Source of the DNA: a virus
Reading direction: 5' to 3' (one strand)
DNA: 20,168 nucleotides
IMG/VR virus record: IMGVR_UViG_3300042534_000259
Location: 1-20,168 of that record
The notes beneath the pieces were generated by a model, which saw only the letters and a list, made by a program, of their open reading frames with translations, had not been told where the DNA came from and made no database searches. This document shows, piece after piece, positions 7,899-13,363 of the stretch. Position 1 is the first letter of the stretch; every line of letters begins with the position of its first letter. A program made the position numbers and the translations under genes.

Positions 7899-8418
7899 TA
7901 AAATTCTCCTTATAGGTAATGGTAGTAATGTAGCTAACTTCAATGAAGAAGACTATGATACAATAGTAAGATTCAACTGGGGGATAAAAGATAAGGGGAG
8001 GACAGATGCTTGGGTGGATGCCTTGCTACAGCATGAGAACAAGTTAATGTTCCATTATGATAGAGCAGGTAGACCTGAGATATGGAGATTAAACGGGGAG
8101 AGTAGACATAGACTAAGCCAGATGCCTAGTGAGTGGTACCCTAGCACTACCTTCATTTCAGAAAGAAACTATAATAGGATGAAGAATGAATTCAATAGTA
8201 TGTGGAAACCTTCTATTGGGTTTGTTTGTATTTGGTGGTTGATTAATGTTCAGAACGAACGAGACATAACTATCACCGGCTTTGATAGCGGTGTTAGTAA
8301 GAATAGATATACAGATGAAATGCCATATACATCACATGATTGGGGAAAGGAGAGACTCTGGATTGAGTCCCTCATTTCCGATGGGTCAATTAAGAGACTA
8401 GATCCCAATCATCACTAA
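7891..8418 (+). CDS. GT29/sialyltransferase-like glycosyltransferase (175 aa)
   Basis: Three motifs of GT29-type sialyltransferase-like proteins occur in order. The first is the L motif, ILLIGNGSNVANF...YDTIVRFN (residues 5-29), a nucleotide-binding Rossmann-like start. The second is the S-like motif, KPSIGFVCIWWLIN...ITITGFD (106-132). The third is HDWGKE (149-154), equal to the H-x4-E sialylmotif VS. No signal peptide or membrane anchor is present, as expected for a phage cytoplasmic or virion enzyme. The family normally uses CMP-sugar donors; the donor and acceptor here cannot be read. The start codon ATG sits in ATGAGTAA across the preceding stop (8-bp overlap), so it is coupled to the ADP-ribosyltransferase gene. 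It is the last + strand gene, and its 3' end overlaps the opposing Tad2-like gene by 29 bp. Confidence 0.75.
   Translation: MSNKILLIGNGSNVANFNEEDYDTIVRFNWGIKDKGRTDAWVDALLQHENKLMFHYDRAGRPEIWRLNGESRHRLSQMPSEWYPSTTFISERNYNRMKNEFNSMWKPSIGFVCIWWLINVQNERDITITGFDSGVSKNRYTDEMPYTSHDWGKERLWIESLISDGSIKRLDPNHH
8115..8132 (+). repeat. 18-bp direct repeat, copy 1
   Basis: The sequence aagccagatgcctagtga is found exactly here and again at 10822-10839; extending three bases to the left adds ac plus one mismatch. This copy lies in the sense strand of the GT29-like gene. Confidence 0.8.
8390..8418. other. Tail-to-tail overlap of the two convergent operons
   Basis: The + strand GT29-like gene ends at 8418 and the - strand Tad2-like gene ends at 8390, so both coding sequences share 29 bp in antisense. 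There is no intergenic space and no GC-rich hairpin with T-run in the neighbourhood on either strand. Transcripts from both blocks would therefore have antisense 3' ends. Confidence 0.9.
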
Positions 8419-8662
8419 GAAGATCAGATTGACTAGCCACCCAAGGAACGATAGTTCCATCTGCTGTTTTCATATCAATATGTGGCTGATAATTGATTTC
8501 AGTACCCTCTGGGTAAATGCCCAGAAGAGGCTTCCTATTGACTATAAAGGTTGAGCCGGGGACTAAAAAGATAAACATCCCCTTACCATTCCATCCAGCC
8601 CTTGCTACTTTTCTTCCGGCAAGTATCGCCATTATTGCCCATGCAAAACTACTGTCTTTCAT
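8390..8662 (-). CDS. tad2: Tad2-like anti-Thoeris protein (DUF2829, 90 aa)
   Basis: The start at 8662 has AGGAG 7 nt upstream; the longer frame to 8749 would run into the upstream gene without a ribosome site. The protein follows DUF2829 closely: a helix with FAWAIMAILAGRKVARAGWNGKGMF (given in two parts: residues 6-18 and 19-30), a beta hairpin FIFLVPGS, then YQPHIDMKTADGTIVPW at 58-74 and the closing ASQSDLLSDDWDLV at 76-89. DUF2829 proteins include Tad2, a tetrameric sponge that binds the cyclic ADP-ribose isomer made by Thoeris TIR proteins and so stops the NADase effector. Family membership is well supported; that this copy counters Thoeris is inference. It is the last gene of the leftward block. 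Confidence 0.85.
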   Translation of the reverse strand: MKDSSFAWAIMAILAGRKVARAGWNGKGMFIFLVPGSTFIVNRKPLLGIYPEGTEINYQPHIDMKTADGTIVPWVASQSDLLSDDWDLVS

Positions 8663-8675
8663 TTGTTTTCTCCTA

Positions 8676-9194
8676 TTAAAAGGTTGTAAGGAAAAGGATT
8701 CCATTACGCTTATGTTTATGCTTCTTGGTAGCTCCGAAGACAGCTCCAATCTTATCAGCCCACCAAGCAGCGGGTTTAACAGTGGTGTGGGCTTGCTCTC
8801 CGTTAGGTAGCCTACAAGCTGCTTCTACTAGGCTGATAACAAATACAGCTTTATCACTAAGTCTGTAAATATCTTGTAGCACTTCATCAACTGCTGCCTC
8901 TGGCACATGCTCCATCACATCTAGGCAAGTAACAACATCAACATCGCTAGGGTCTGGTTGTTCCTGATATTTAGGAATGGCTGGGTCGTAGCGATGTTTT
9001 ACTTTGTTAGGCATTAGGTCAACAAATTCAGACTGACCGCAACCATAATCCAGAAGGCTATCAAACTCACGGACAAGAGGAGCAATAGCCCCAGCAAGAT
9101 GCTTGCTGCTAACACCATATACTTTACTAGAGTGCAACTGTTTATACTGATCAATATAATAACCCTTGATATCCTCTTCTCTACTAACTGCCAT
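8676..9194 (-). CDS. Class I SAM-dependent methyltransferase (172 aa)
   Basis: Motif I, LLDYGCGQSEFVDLMP (residues 47-62), has the GxG loop that binds S-adenosylmethionine. DVVTCLDVMEHVP (86-98) is the typical post-II/motif IV strand with the DVMEH signature of methyltransf_11/23-type enzymes. Residues 115-125 form a further core strand (KAVFVISLVEAA), and the Lys/His-rich C-terminus could bind nucleic acid. At 172 aa it is a minimal single domain without a target-recognition region. No DPPY/NPPY or PC motif is present, so it is not an evident DNA methylase; small molecule, cap or protein substrates are all possible. Its ATG overlaps the upstream stop (TAATG), and the Tad2-like gene follows after 13 bp. 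Confidence 0.85.
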   Translation of the reverse strand: MAVSREEDIKGYYIDQYKQLHSSKVYGVSSKHLAGAIAPLVREFDSLLDYGCGQSEFVDLMPNKVKHRYDPAIPKYQEQPDPSDVDVVTCLDVMEHVPEAAVDEVLQDIYRLSDKAVFVISLVEAACRLPNGEQAHTTVKPAAWWADKIGAVFGATKKHKHKRNGILFLTTF

Positions 9195-9394
9195 TAAATA
9201 ATCTCCTTCTTAGGTCTTCCGGGTGAACGCTTAGGTGAGGTAAGGATAAAAGATTGGAAGTATTCAACCCTAGTGCTCTCTCCTTTAATCACCATACCGC
9301 CTATTGGTTCATACCCATTGTCTGTCTCATGATTACATCTCTCTACGAACCTTGCTAGGTCTGTAGAGGCAACAACCTTATAGCTTTCAGCCAT
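9194..9394 (-). CDS. DUF1737-like protein with AT-hook-like tail (66 aa)
   Basis: The first 35 residues, YKVVASTDLARFVERCNHETDNGYEPIGG (here residues 5-33, written as the key strings YKVVASTDL and GYEPIGG), follow the DUF1737 pattern of a short alpha/beta unit. The last 14 residues hold KRSPGRPKKE (55-64), a basic stretch around a GRP core like an AT-hook, which binds the minor groove of A/T-rich DNA. A DUF1737 fold joined to a DNA-binding tail would suit a small DNA-associated accessory protein, but no function is established that I can rely on. It overlaps the upstream zincin gene by 8 bp and is coupled to the methyltransferase by TAATG. Confidence 0.7.
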   Translation of the reverse strand: MAESYKVVASTDLARFVERCNHETDNGYEPIGGMVIKGESTRVEYFQSFILTSPKRSPGRPKKEII

Positions 9395-9680
9395 ATAAAC
9401 TCTCCATAAATTTCTTATTCTCTTTCAATAGAGAATGAATACCTAAAGCTACACCATCTGTCTGTTGTTCAGAGAGATCGAGCTGTAGCAGCCCATCAAT
9501 AATATGTATCACTTCATGCAATGTAGTAGAACAGATTGCATCATGCGGCATTGTTGAATTAATTAAAACAGTTAGCTCAGAAGAACTAGCCATACCCATA
9601 CCGCCCTGTCTCCACATACCCGGATCTTCTAGGGTGTATGTAATATCATGTGATAACACCTTTATCTTCTTTGTCGCCAT
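9387..9680 (-). CDS. Small zincin-like metalloprotease-fold protein (97 aa)
   Basis: The motif TTLHEVIHIIDG (residues 53-63) is a clear HExxH zinc site (H55, E56, H59). Glu71 in LSEQQTDGVALGIHSLL is a good candidate for the third ligand, the spacing and following helix being like those of ImmA/IrrE-type and other minimal gluzincins. The N-terminus supplies a beta hairpin and an edge strand (ELTVLINS) usual for substrate pairing. At 97 residues it is close to the minimum for a working zincin. It could cleave a host regulator or be a structural remnant; the substrate cannot be read. It overlaps the genes on both sides (19 bp upstream, 8 bp downstream). Confidence 0.75.
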   Translation of the reverse strand: MATKKIKVLSHDITYTLEDPGMWRQGGMGMASSSELTVLINSTMPHDAICSTTLHEVIHIIDGLLQLDLSEQQTDGVALGIHSLLKENKKFMESLYG

Positions 9681-10018
9681 GCCTTGCTCCTCTTCCTTTG
9701 TTGCTCACTGGCTTTAAATAACTCATCCCAGCTTTGATATAGATTACAATCAATATGCGTATAGGCAAGCTCCTGTGCAGCTCTATACCTATTACACCCC
9801 TTATCCACTCTTAGTGTTCCATCTTCAAGCACTAGAATAGCCAATGGTTCTAGTAGCCCTTCCTTCTCTATACTTGTTGTAACATCTCTTTGGACTTTCC
9901 AGTTTTCAATCTCTGCTACTAATGGTACTAAAGAATTAATGGGGATACTTAATGTGTTCTCGTTCCTGTTTTTTGCTCTCAGTGCTCTCTGCTTCTGCTG
10001 CGGTATAGACTTCTCCAA
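9662..10018 (-). CDS. ParB/Srx-like nuclease-domain protein A (118 aa, TTG start)
   Basis: Residues 43-95 form a ParB-type N-terminal domain: RDVTTSIEKEGLLEPLAILV, then a strand DGTLRVDKG and the box CNRYRAAQELAYTHIDC (75-91), corresponding to the GxRRYxAAxxxG box of ParB. No helix-turn-helix follows, so this is a stand-alone ParB-like domain. The C-terminus SEQQRKRSKAWRQRR is strongly basic and holds the QQ[K/R] motif also present in the other two ParB-like proteins here. There is no ATG; the TTG at 10018 has GGGAG 7 nt upstream but gives an 83-bp overlap with the upstream gene, so a later non-canonical start (ATT near 9933) cannot be excluded. Confidence 0.7.
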   Translation of the reverse strand: MEKSIPQQKQRALRAKNRNENTLSIPINSLVPLVAEIENWKVQRDVTTSIEKEGLLEPLAILVLEDGTLRVDKGCNRYRAAQELAYTHIDCNLYQSWDELFKASEQQRKRSKAWRQRR

Positions 10019-10154
10019 CCTTTGCTCCCAGTTGTTCTACAAAATGTGTGAAATAAGTTTCTGCTACCCCTGCATTATCTAGGGGGAGCTTAACACTGAC
10101 TTGTTCTTCTGTACCAATCATACAAATCAATTCAATATTCTCTACTTTTACCAT
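9936..10154 (-). CDS. Hypothetical protein (72 aa)
   Basis: I chose the ATG at 10154 because it overlaps the upstream stop as TAATG; the frame open to 10205 starts inside the ParB-like gene. The protein begins with two short beta strands (VKVENIELICMIG, QVSVKLPLD), then a helix (VAETYFTHFVEQLG), and ends in a charged Glu/Lys/His tail. I do not recognise it. It lies between two ParB-like genes and partly overlaps the start of the downstream one, suggesting that it belongs to the same functional group. Confidence 0.55.
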   Translation of the reverse strand: MVKVENIELICMIGTEEQVSVKLPLDNAGVAETYFTHFVEQLGAKVGEVYTAAEAESTESKKQEREHIKYPH

Positions 10155-10513
10155 TATATCAATGCTCCATACTTCTGTTTGTGCCACTTCTGCTGTCGAA
10201 AGCATTCTTCTCCAGCCTTACCACTATCAATATAGACTAAAGCTCTCACTTTGTCAATACCTTTCCTCTTTAAATATTCCACTCTATTATGCCCACACCT
10301 AATCTGCATGATGATCTCATCATCTTCTACATCAGGTGGATCATTAATAAAAGGAACAGCTAACTTCTGAGCTGCCCATGTAGCCTTGTCTGTCAGTAAG
10401 ACTACTATAGGCTGCTCTATCTCCTCATTCTCCAAGATGGCTGATAGCTCATTAATAGCCTTAGCCCAAGTCATTGGGTAGAGGTCAGAGATATTAAGCT
10501 CTACTTCTTCCAT
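10154..10513 (-). CDS. ParB/Srx-like nuclease-domain protein B (119 aa)
   Basis: The core is a ParB-like domain: strand IEQPIVVLLTDK (32-43), an insertion ending DPPDVEDDEII, and the box MQIRCGHNRVEYLKRKGIDK (69-88), where CGHNR is in the place of ParB GxRR. The insertion and box closely resemble those of protein C at 12195-12605 (PP-x-x-x-DEx-x-QIRCGxNR), so these two look like paralogues. The C-terminus CFRQQKWHKQKY (104-115) has the C-x-x-QQK-x-x-KQ motif shared with C. The domain in other proteins has CTPase or nuclease activity; which applies here is unknown. It is joined by TAATG to the primase-helicase stop upstream and to the 72-aa gene downstream. Confidence 0.75.
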   Translation of the reverse strand: MEEVELNISDLYPMTWAKAINELSAILENEEIEQPIVVLLTDKATWAAQKLAVPFINDPPDVEDDEIIMQIRCGHNRVEYLKRKGIDKVRALVYIDSGKAGEECFRQQKWHKQKYGALI

Positions 10514-12207
10514 TAGAATTCTTTCTCCCCTCCATCACTCTTTGCTGGATTATCTACAGGTGTCATCCAACCTGTCTTATCATCGAAGAATAAGAAATCG
10601 GCTGGGCCTGTCCTGCCCGTGAAGCGGCACTTAAGTACATGCAAATGCGAGGTGTTTCGTAAGTCATCGTCCTCTGCCTGTTGATCTCTAGATAAAGCGT
10701 AGACGTTATTACTGAGCTGCTTAATACTACCGCTACCGCGTAAGTCATCCAGTGTTGGAACTGCCCCTTCTTCAAAACTCTTACCCCCACCTGTTGTCTT
10801 ACGAAGGTGAACAATCAAACCAAGCCAGATGCCTAGTGATTGTGTCAGATTCTTAAGCTTAGTCATAATAGAATCAATGCGCTCTCTCTCACCACCCTCT
10901 GAAGCAAACTCAGACACCACAATAGAGAGATGGTCTAGGAAAATGTACTTACAATCAAGGGCTTTAGCCATGTATGTAATCTTCTTAATCAAGCTATTAT
11001 CATCCACACTACCGAAGTGGTCGTATAGATGAATCCTGTTGCCACCAGCTACGGCCTTCCATGCTGTGTGCATCTCCTCGTCACTGATAGTGCCCCTAAC
11101 ATCTGGGAGAGATATACGCTTACGCATTTCAAGCGCCATGAGAGCCTCTACAGTATCCTCTAATGGTTCTTCTAAGGCAATGATACCAATGCTATCCTCA
11201 GTCTTCTCTAACAAATGTTTCTGAAGGATACGCACTACCTGTGTCTTACCCATCCCACTACCAGAAGTCCATGTATCAAGCTCCCCAATACGCATACCAT
11301 AGGTCATCCTATTGAGGCTGTTCCAACCATCAGGGTATGGGATGCTATCCACCTTTGGTCTATTCTTAATACGATCCCATGTATCAGCCCCAGAGATGAT
11401 GCCGTCAGGTCTAGCTGCTGTAGCTTGGAATAGAGACTTATAAAACTCCTCTGTCTTACCAGCTTGTAGCATAGCGTTAGCATCCTTCTCACTGAAGGTC
11501 ATTGTCTTAACCTTACCGGGAGAGAATAGATCAATAGCTTCCTTGGTAATCTTCTTACCGGGTTCATCCTGATCAAAGCAAAGAACAATATGCTGATGTT
11601 GCTCTAGCCAGTCCACGTTTACACGCAACCCTTGCTTATTGGCACCATTAGGGAGACTCACCACAGCATAGTCTTTACCCTTATCAAAGAACATTTGCTT
11701 AGCTGCCATAGCATCGTCTTCACCTTCGGTGATAATAATCATCTTACGAGGATTACCTACCATATGCTTACCAAATAAATCTGGTTGCTTAGCATTACCC
11801 GTAGAGCCAAAAGATTTATTAACAGATTTATATTTATATCCTGCAAACTTATCTTTTACATATAGAGGGTAGTACCACTTAACCACTTTATTAGTAGCTT
11901 CATCTCTCTCAATCCTAACCCCGTACATTTCAGCAACAGCTTCCTTAATACCCCTTGGAGTGATGTCTCCAAATGAAGTGCGCTGCTCTACTTCTTCTAT
12001 GGTTAGCTTAGGTGCTAAAGTTCTTACATTACTAGCACTACTCAAAGCTGTCATTATATCTCCATCTTCCTGTATGTGTTGGTAGTCCTTACCGCATGAA
12101 TAGCAATACCCATTAAAGGTGCCATCCTCTCTCTTATATATAGCGAATGCATCAGAGCTACCGCACTCTTCTGATGGACAGGCTGTATGGCGTATTAGCT
12201 CACCCAT
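10513..12207 (-). CDS. T7 gp4-like DNA primase-helicase (564 aa)
   Basis: This protein primes and unwinds DNA at the fork. A zinc-binding domain with C10-x4-C15 and C35-x2-C38 reads the primase template. A TOPRIM domain follows, with ITEGEDDAMAAK (about 158-170) and LCFDQDEPGKK (about 206-216) supplying metal-binding acidic residues. The RecA-like DnaB/gp4 helicase has Walker A GSGMGKT (about 314-320), Walker B KYIFLDHLS and later motifs LIVHLRK and LRGSGSIKQLSNNVYAL. The length matches T7 gp4 (566 aa). I preferred the ATG at 12207, with AGAGGA 6 nt upstream; ATG 12225 would add six residues with a weaker site. Both flanking genes encode ParB-like proteins. The C-terminus is acidic (AEDDD earlier, final EKEF), as in gp4 where the tail contacts polymerase. 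Confidence 0.95.
   Translation of the reverse strand: MGELIRHTACPSEECGSSDAFAIYKREDGTFNGYCYSCGKDYQHIQEDGDIMTALSSASNVRTLAPKLTIEEVEQRTSFGDITPRGIKEAVAEMYGVRIERDEATNKVVKWYYPLYVKDKFAGYKYKSVNKSFGSTGNAKQPDLFGKHMVGNPRKMIIITEGEDDAMAAKQMFFDKGKDYAVVSLPNGANKQGLRVNVDWLEQHQHIVLCFDQDEPGKKITKEAIDLFSPGKVKTMTFSEKDANAMLQAGKTEEFYKSLFQATAARPDGIISGADTWDRIKNRPKVDSIPYPDGWNSLNRMTYGMRIGELDTWTSGSGMGKTQVVRILQKHLLEKTEDSIGIIALEEPLEDTVEALMALEMRKRISLPDVRGTISDEEMHTAWKAVAGGNRIHLYDHFGSVDDNSLIKKITYMAKALDCKYIFLDHLSIVVSEFASEGGERERIDSIMTKLKNLTQSLGIWLGLIVHLRKTTGGGKSFEEGAVPTLDDLRGSGSIKQLSNNVYALSRDQQAEDDDLRNTSHLHVLKCRFTGRTGPADFLFFDDKTGWMTPVDNPAKSDGGEKEF
10822..10839 (+). repeat. 18-bp direct repeat, copy 2
   Basis: This is the second exact copy of aagccagatgcctagtga. 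Here it is on the antisense strand of the primase-helicase gene, in the segment coding for the LGIWLGLI region, so the two copies cannot be explained by a shared peptide. Confidence 0.8.
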
Positions 12208-12605
12208 ATCCCATCCTCTTTCCATTGCTTCATTTCTTTCTGCTGCTGTTTACACATCTTATTAGCTCCCTGCATTGTTAATGCATTATGTACCATTATG
12301 GATTTAACACCAGCTTCCATTGCTGCCCAGTAACGATTGTTGCCACACCTAATTTGATAAACTACTTCTTCATCTGGTAGATTGGGCGGAGGAAGTAAGT
12401 GAGGATTACTTTCACATAACTCCTTCCATTCCCGCACTGTCATAGGTACAACAACCAGAGGGCGTAATAGCCCATCTCTCTCTATACTAGCCTTAAGCTC
12501 TTCGTAAAACTCATAGTCATATACTTCTACAGATGGGTAAATATCTTTAATTAAAAGAAAGAGTTCTATGCAAGTAGCTTTCTTAGTTATCCACTGCTTA
12601 TTCAT
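12195..12605 (-). CDS. ParB/Srx-like nuclease-domain protein C (136 aa)
   Basis: Residues 34-110 form a ParB-like domain: helix EELKASIERDGLLRPLVVVP (35-54), an inserted segment with PPPNLPDEE, and the box YQIRCGNNRYWAAMEAGVKS (83-102). No helix-turn-helix follows. The tail MCKQQQKEMKQWKEDG (117-132) contains C-x-x-QQK-x-x-KQ, almost identical in pattern to the end of protein B. The N-terminal 20 residues are hydrophobic (CIELFLLIKDIYP) and resemble the strand that begins ParB domains rather than a signal peptide. It overlaps the primase-helicase gene by 13 bp and the upstream SLOG gene by 8 bp, so all are probably translated together. Confidence 0.75.
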   Translation of the reverse strand: MNKQWITKKATCIELFLLIKDIYPSVEVYDYEFYEELKASIERDGLLRPLVVVPMTVREWKELCESNPHLLPPPNLPDEEVVYQIRCGNNRYWAAMEAGVKSIMVHNALTMQGANKMCKQQQKEMKQWKEDGIWVS

Positions 12606-12936
12606 AAAAGAATACCTTTACATATAACCCTTTCTTAACTGCTGTCTCAATCATACCTTTAGTCCCTTTAGATTTACCATCCCAAAAAGCTACAAGAGCT
12701 TCAGCATACTTAGCCATTTCTGAGTTACGGATATGCCCAGCAGCTTTACCATGCTTATTCCAATCAGCAGGAAAGAGTTTAACAGGATTATCTCCAGCCC
12801 ACCTCTCCCCTAGTCGGTCAGCTCCCTTAGCTGTACCTGAAACCACTTCAGAAACTACCCAAGGAATCTCGTCCATACTTTCACAGAGCATTGTGAAGTC
12901 GTTGAAATCCCTACCCCCTGCTATGATAGTTCTCAT
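12598..12936 (-). CDS. SLOG-superfamily YAcAr/DUF2493 protein (112 aa)
   Basis: The sequence follows the DUF2493 (YAcAr, YspA) family from end to end: MRTIIAGGRDFND (1-13), a Rossmann-like strand and ligand loop; VVSGTAKGADRLGERWA (31-47); LFPADWNKHGKAAGHIRNSE (54-73); and FWDGKSKGTKGMIETA (84-99). This single-domain SLOG group is predicted to bind nucleotides or nucleotide-derived ligands such as ADP-ribose derivatives; no reaction is established that I can cite for phage copies. The length is typical for a stand-alone domain. The start overlaps the upstream stop as ATGA. Confidence 0.9.
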   Translation of the reverse strand: MRTIIAGGRDFNDFTMLCESMDEIPWVVSEVVSGTAKGADRLGERWAGDNPVKLFPADWNKHGKAAGHIRNSEMAKYAEALVAFWDGKSKGTKGMIETAVKKGLYVKVFFYE

Positions 12937-13157
12937 GCAAAATCCCCAGTGTCCCTTAATGTGCGCTTATACAAGCCAACACCATAAAGCTTAACTGCAC
13001 CTACACCATTAATGATGTGCTTGGTAGCACCCCCACAGCGGGGGCACTCTCCAGAATTAGCACGATCATCTATTGGTTGTCTGTACTCAAAGGTAGTTGG
13101 ATTACCCTCTTCATCTACACACTCTTCATTTAGACATTGCCCAATATATATTGCCAT
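12933..13157 (-). CDS. FmdB-like zinc-ribbon protein (74 aa)
   Basis: Four cysteines in two pairs, C8-x4-C13 and C38-x2-C41 (ECPRCGG), make a zinc ribbon, and FEYRQPIDDR between them is the typical FmdB-like middle strand. The C-terminus VKLYGVGLYKRTLRDTGDFA (56-74) resembles the endings of many small phage FmdB-like proteins. The role is unknown; a small nucleic-acid- or protein-binding adaptor is the usual suggestion. It shares an ATGA overlap with the SLOG gene downstream and is separated by 2 bp from the upstream membrane-protein gene. Confidence 0.75.
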   Translation of the reverse strand: MAIYIGQCLNEECVDEEGNPTTFEYRQPIDDRANSGECPRCGGATKHIINGVGAVKLYGVGLYKRTLRDTGDFA

Positions 13158-13159
13158 AA

Positions 13160-13363
13160 TTATTTTACTTTAAATAAAGGGTATAGGAAGATAGCGATAC
13201 CTATGAAGGAAAGTGAGGCTATGGTAATAAGTGGAGAAAGTACCCACCACCAAGACCAATCAATTACCCCTGTCAACTTAAGTCCTATAAGGAGTAGCGT
13301 TAGTCCACCAATAAAACCAATGCCACTACTACTATTATTATTAGTTTCTTTTATATACATCAT
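13160..13363 (-). CDS. Small two-helix membrane protein (67 aa)
   Basis: The start at 13363 forms TAATG with the reductase stop; the three extra upstream residues of the open frame are not needed. Residues 14-34 (GIGFIGGLTLLLIGLKLTGVI) and about 38-63 are two hydrophobic segments linked by a short DWSWWW turn, after a Ser/Asn-rich leader encoded by a run of ACT and ATT triplets on the + strand. This layout matches a widespread phage family of small membrane proteins sometimes labelled transmembrane Fragile-X-F. A holin-like function is possible but its place in the nucleotide-metabolism operon, away from a lysin, argues against it. The function is unknown. Confidence 0.7.
   Translation of the reverse strand: MMYIKETNNNSSSGIGFIGGLTLLLIGLKLTGVIDWSWWWVLSPLITIASLSFIGIAIFLYPLFKVK

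Noticed and set aside
8445-8458. Inverted repeat ggaac-gata-gttcc near the convergent junction, considered as a terminator
   Set aside because: The stem is only 5 bp, lacks a following T-run on either strand, and lies in the conserved PW..SQ region of the Tad2-like gene, so it is probably coding coincidence.
10563-10814. 83-codon frame on the - strand in a second frame of the primase-helicase
   Set aside because: It lies fully inside a clearly identified gene, has no coupled start, and no recognisable motif.
13325-13343. Run of ACT and ATT triplets, considered as a microsatellite or phase-variable tract
   Set aside because: Only six triplets, coding for the Asn/Ser leader of the two-helix membrane protein; changes would be in frame, so no on/off switching follows.
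13160-13363. Two-helix membrane protein as a holin
   Set aside because: No endolysin or spanin gene is near and the gene belongs to the nucleotide-metabolism operon; the family is not known to me as a holin.
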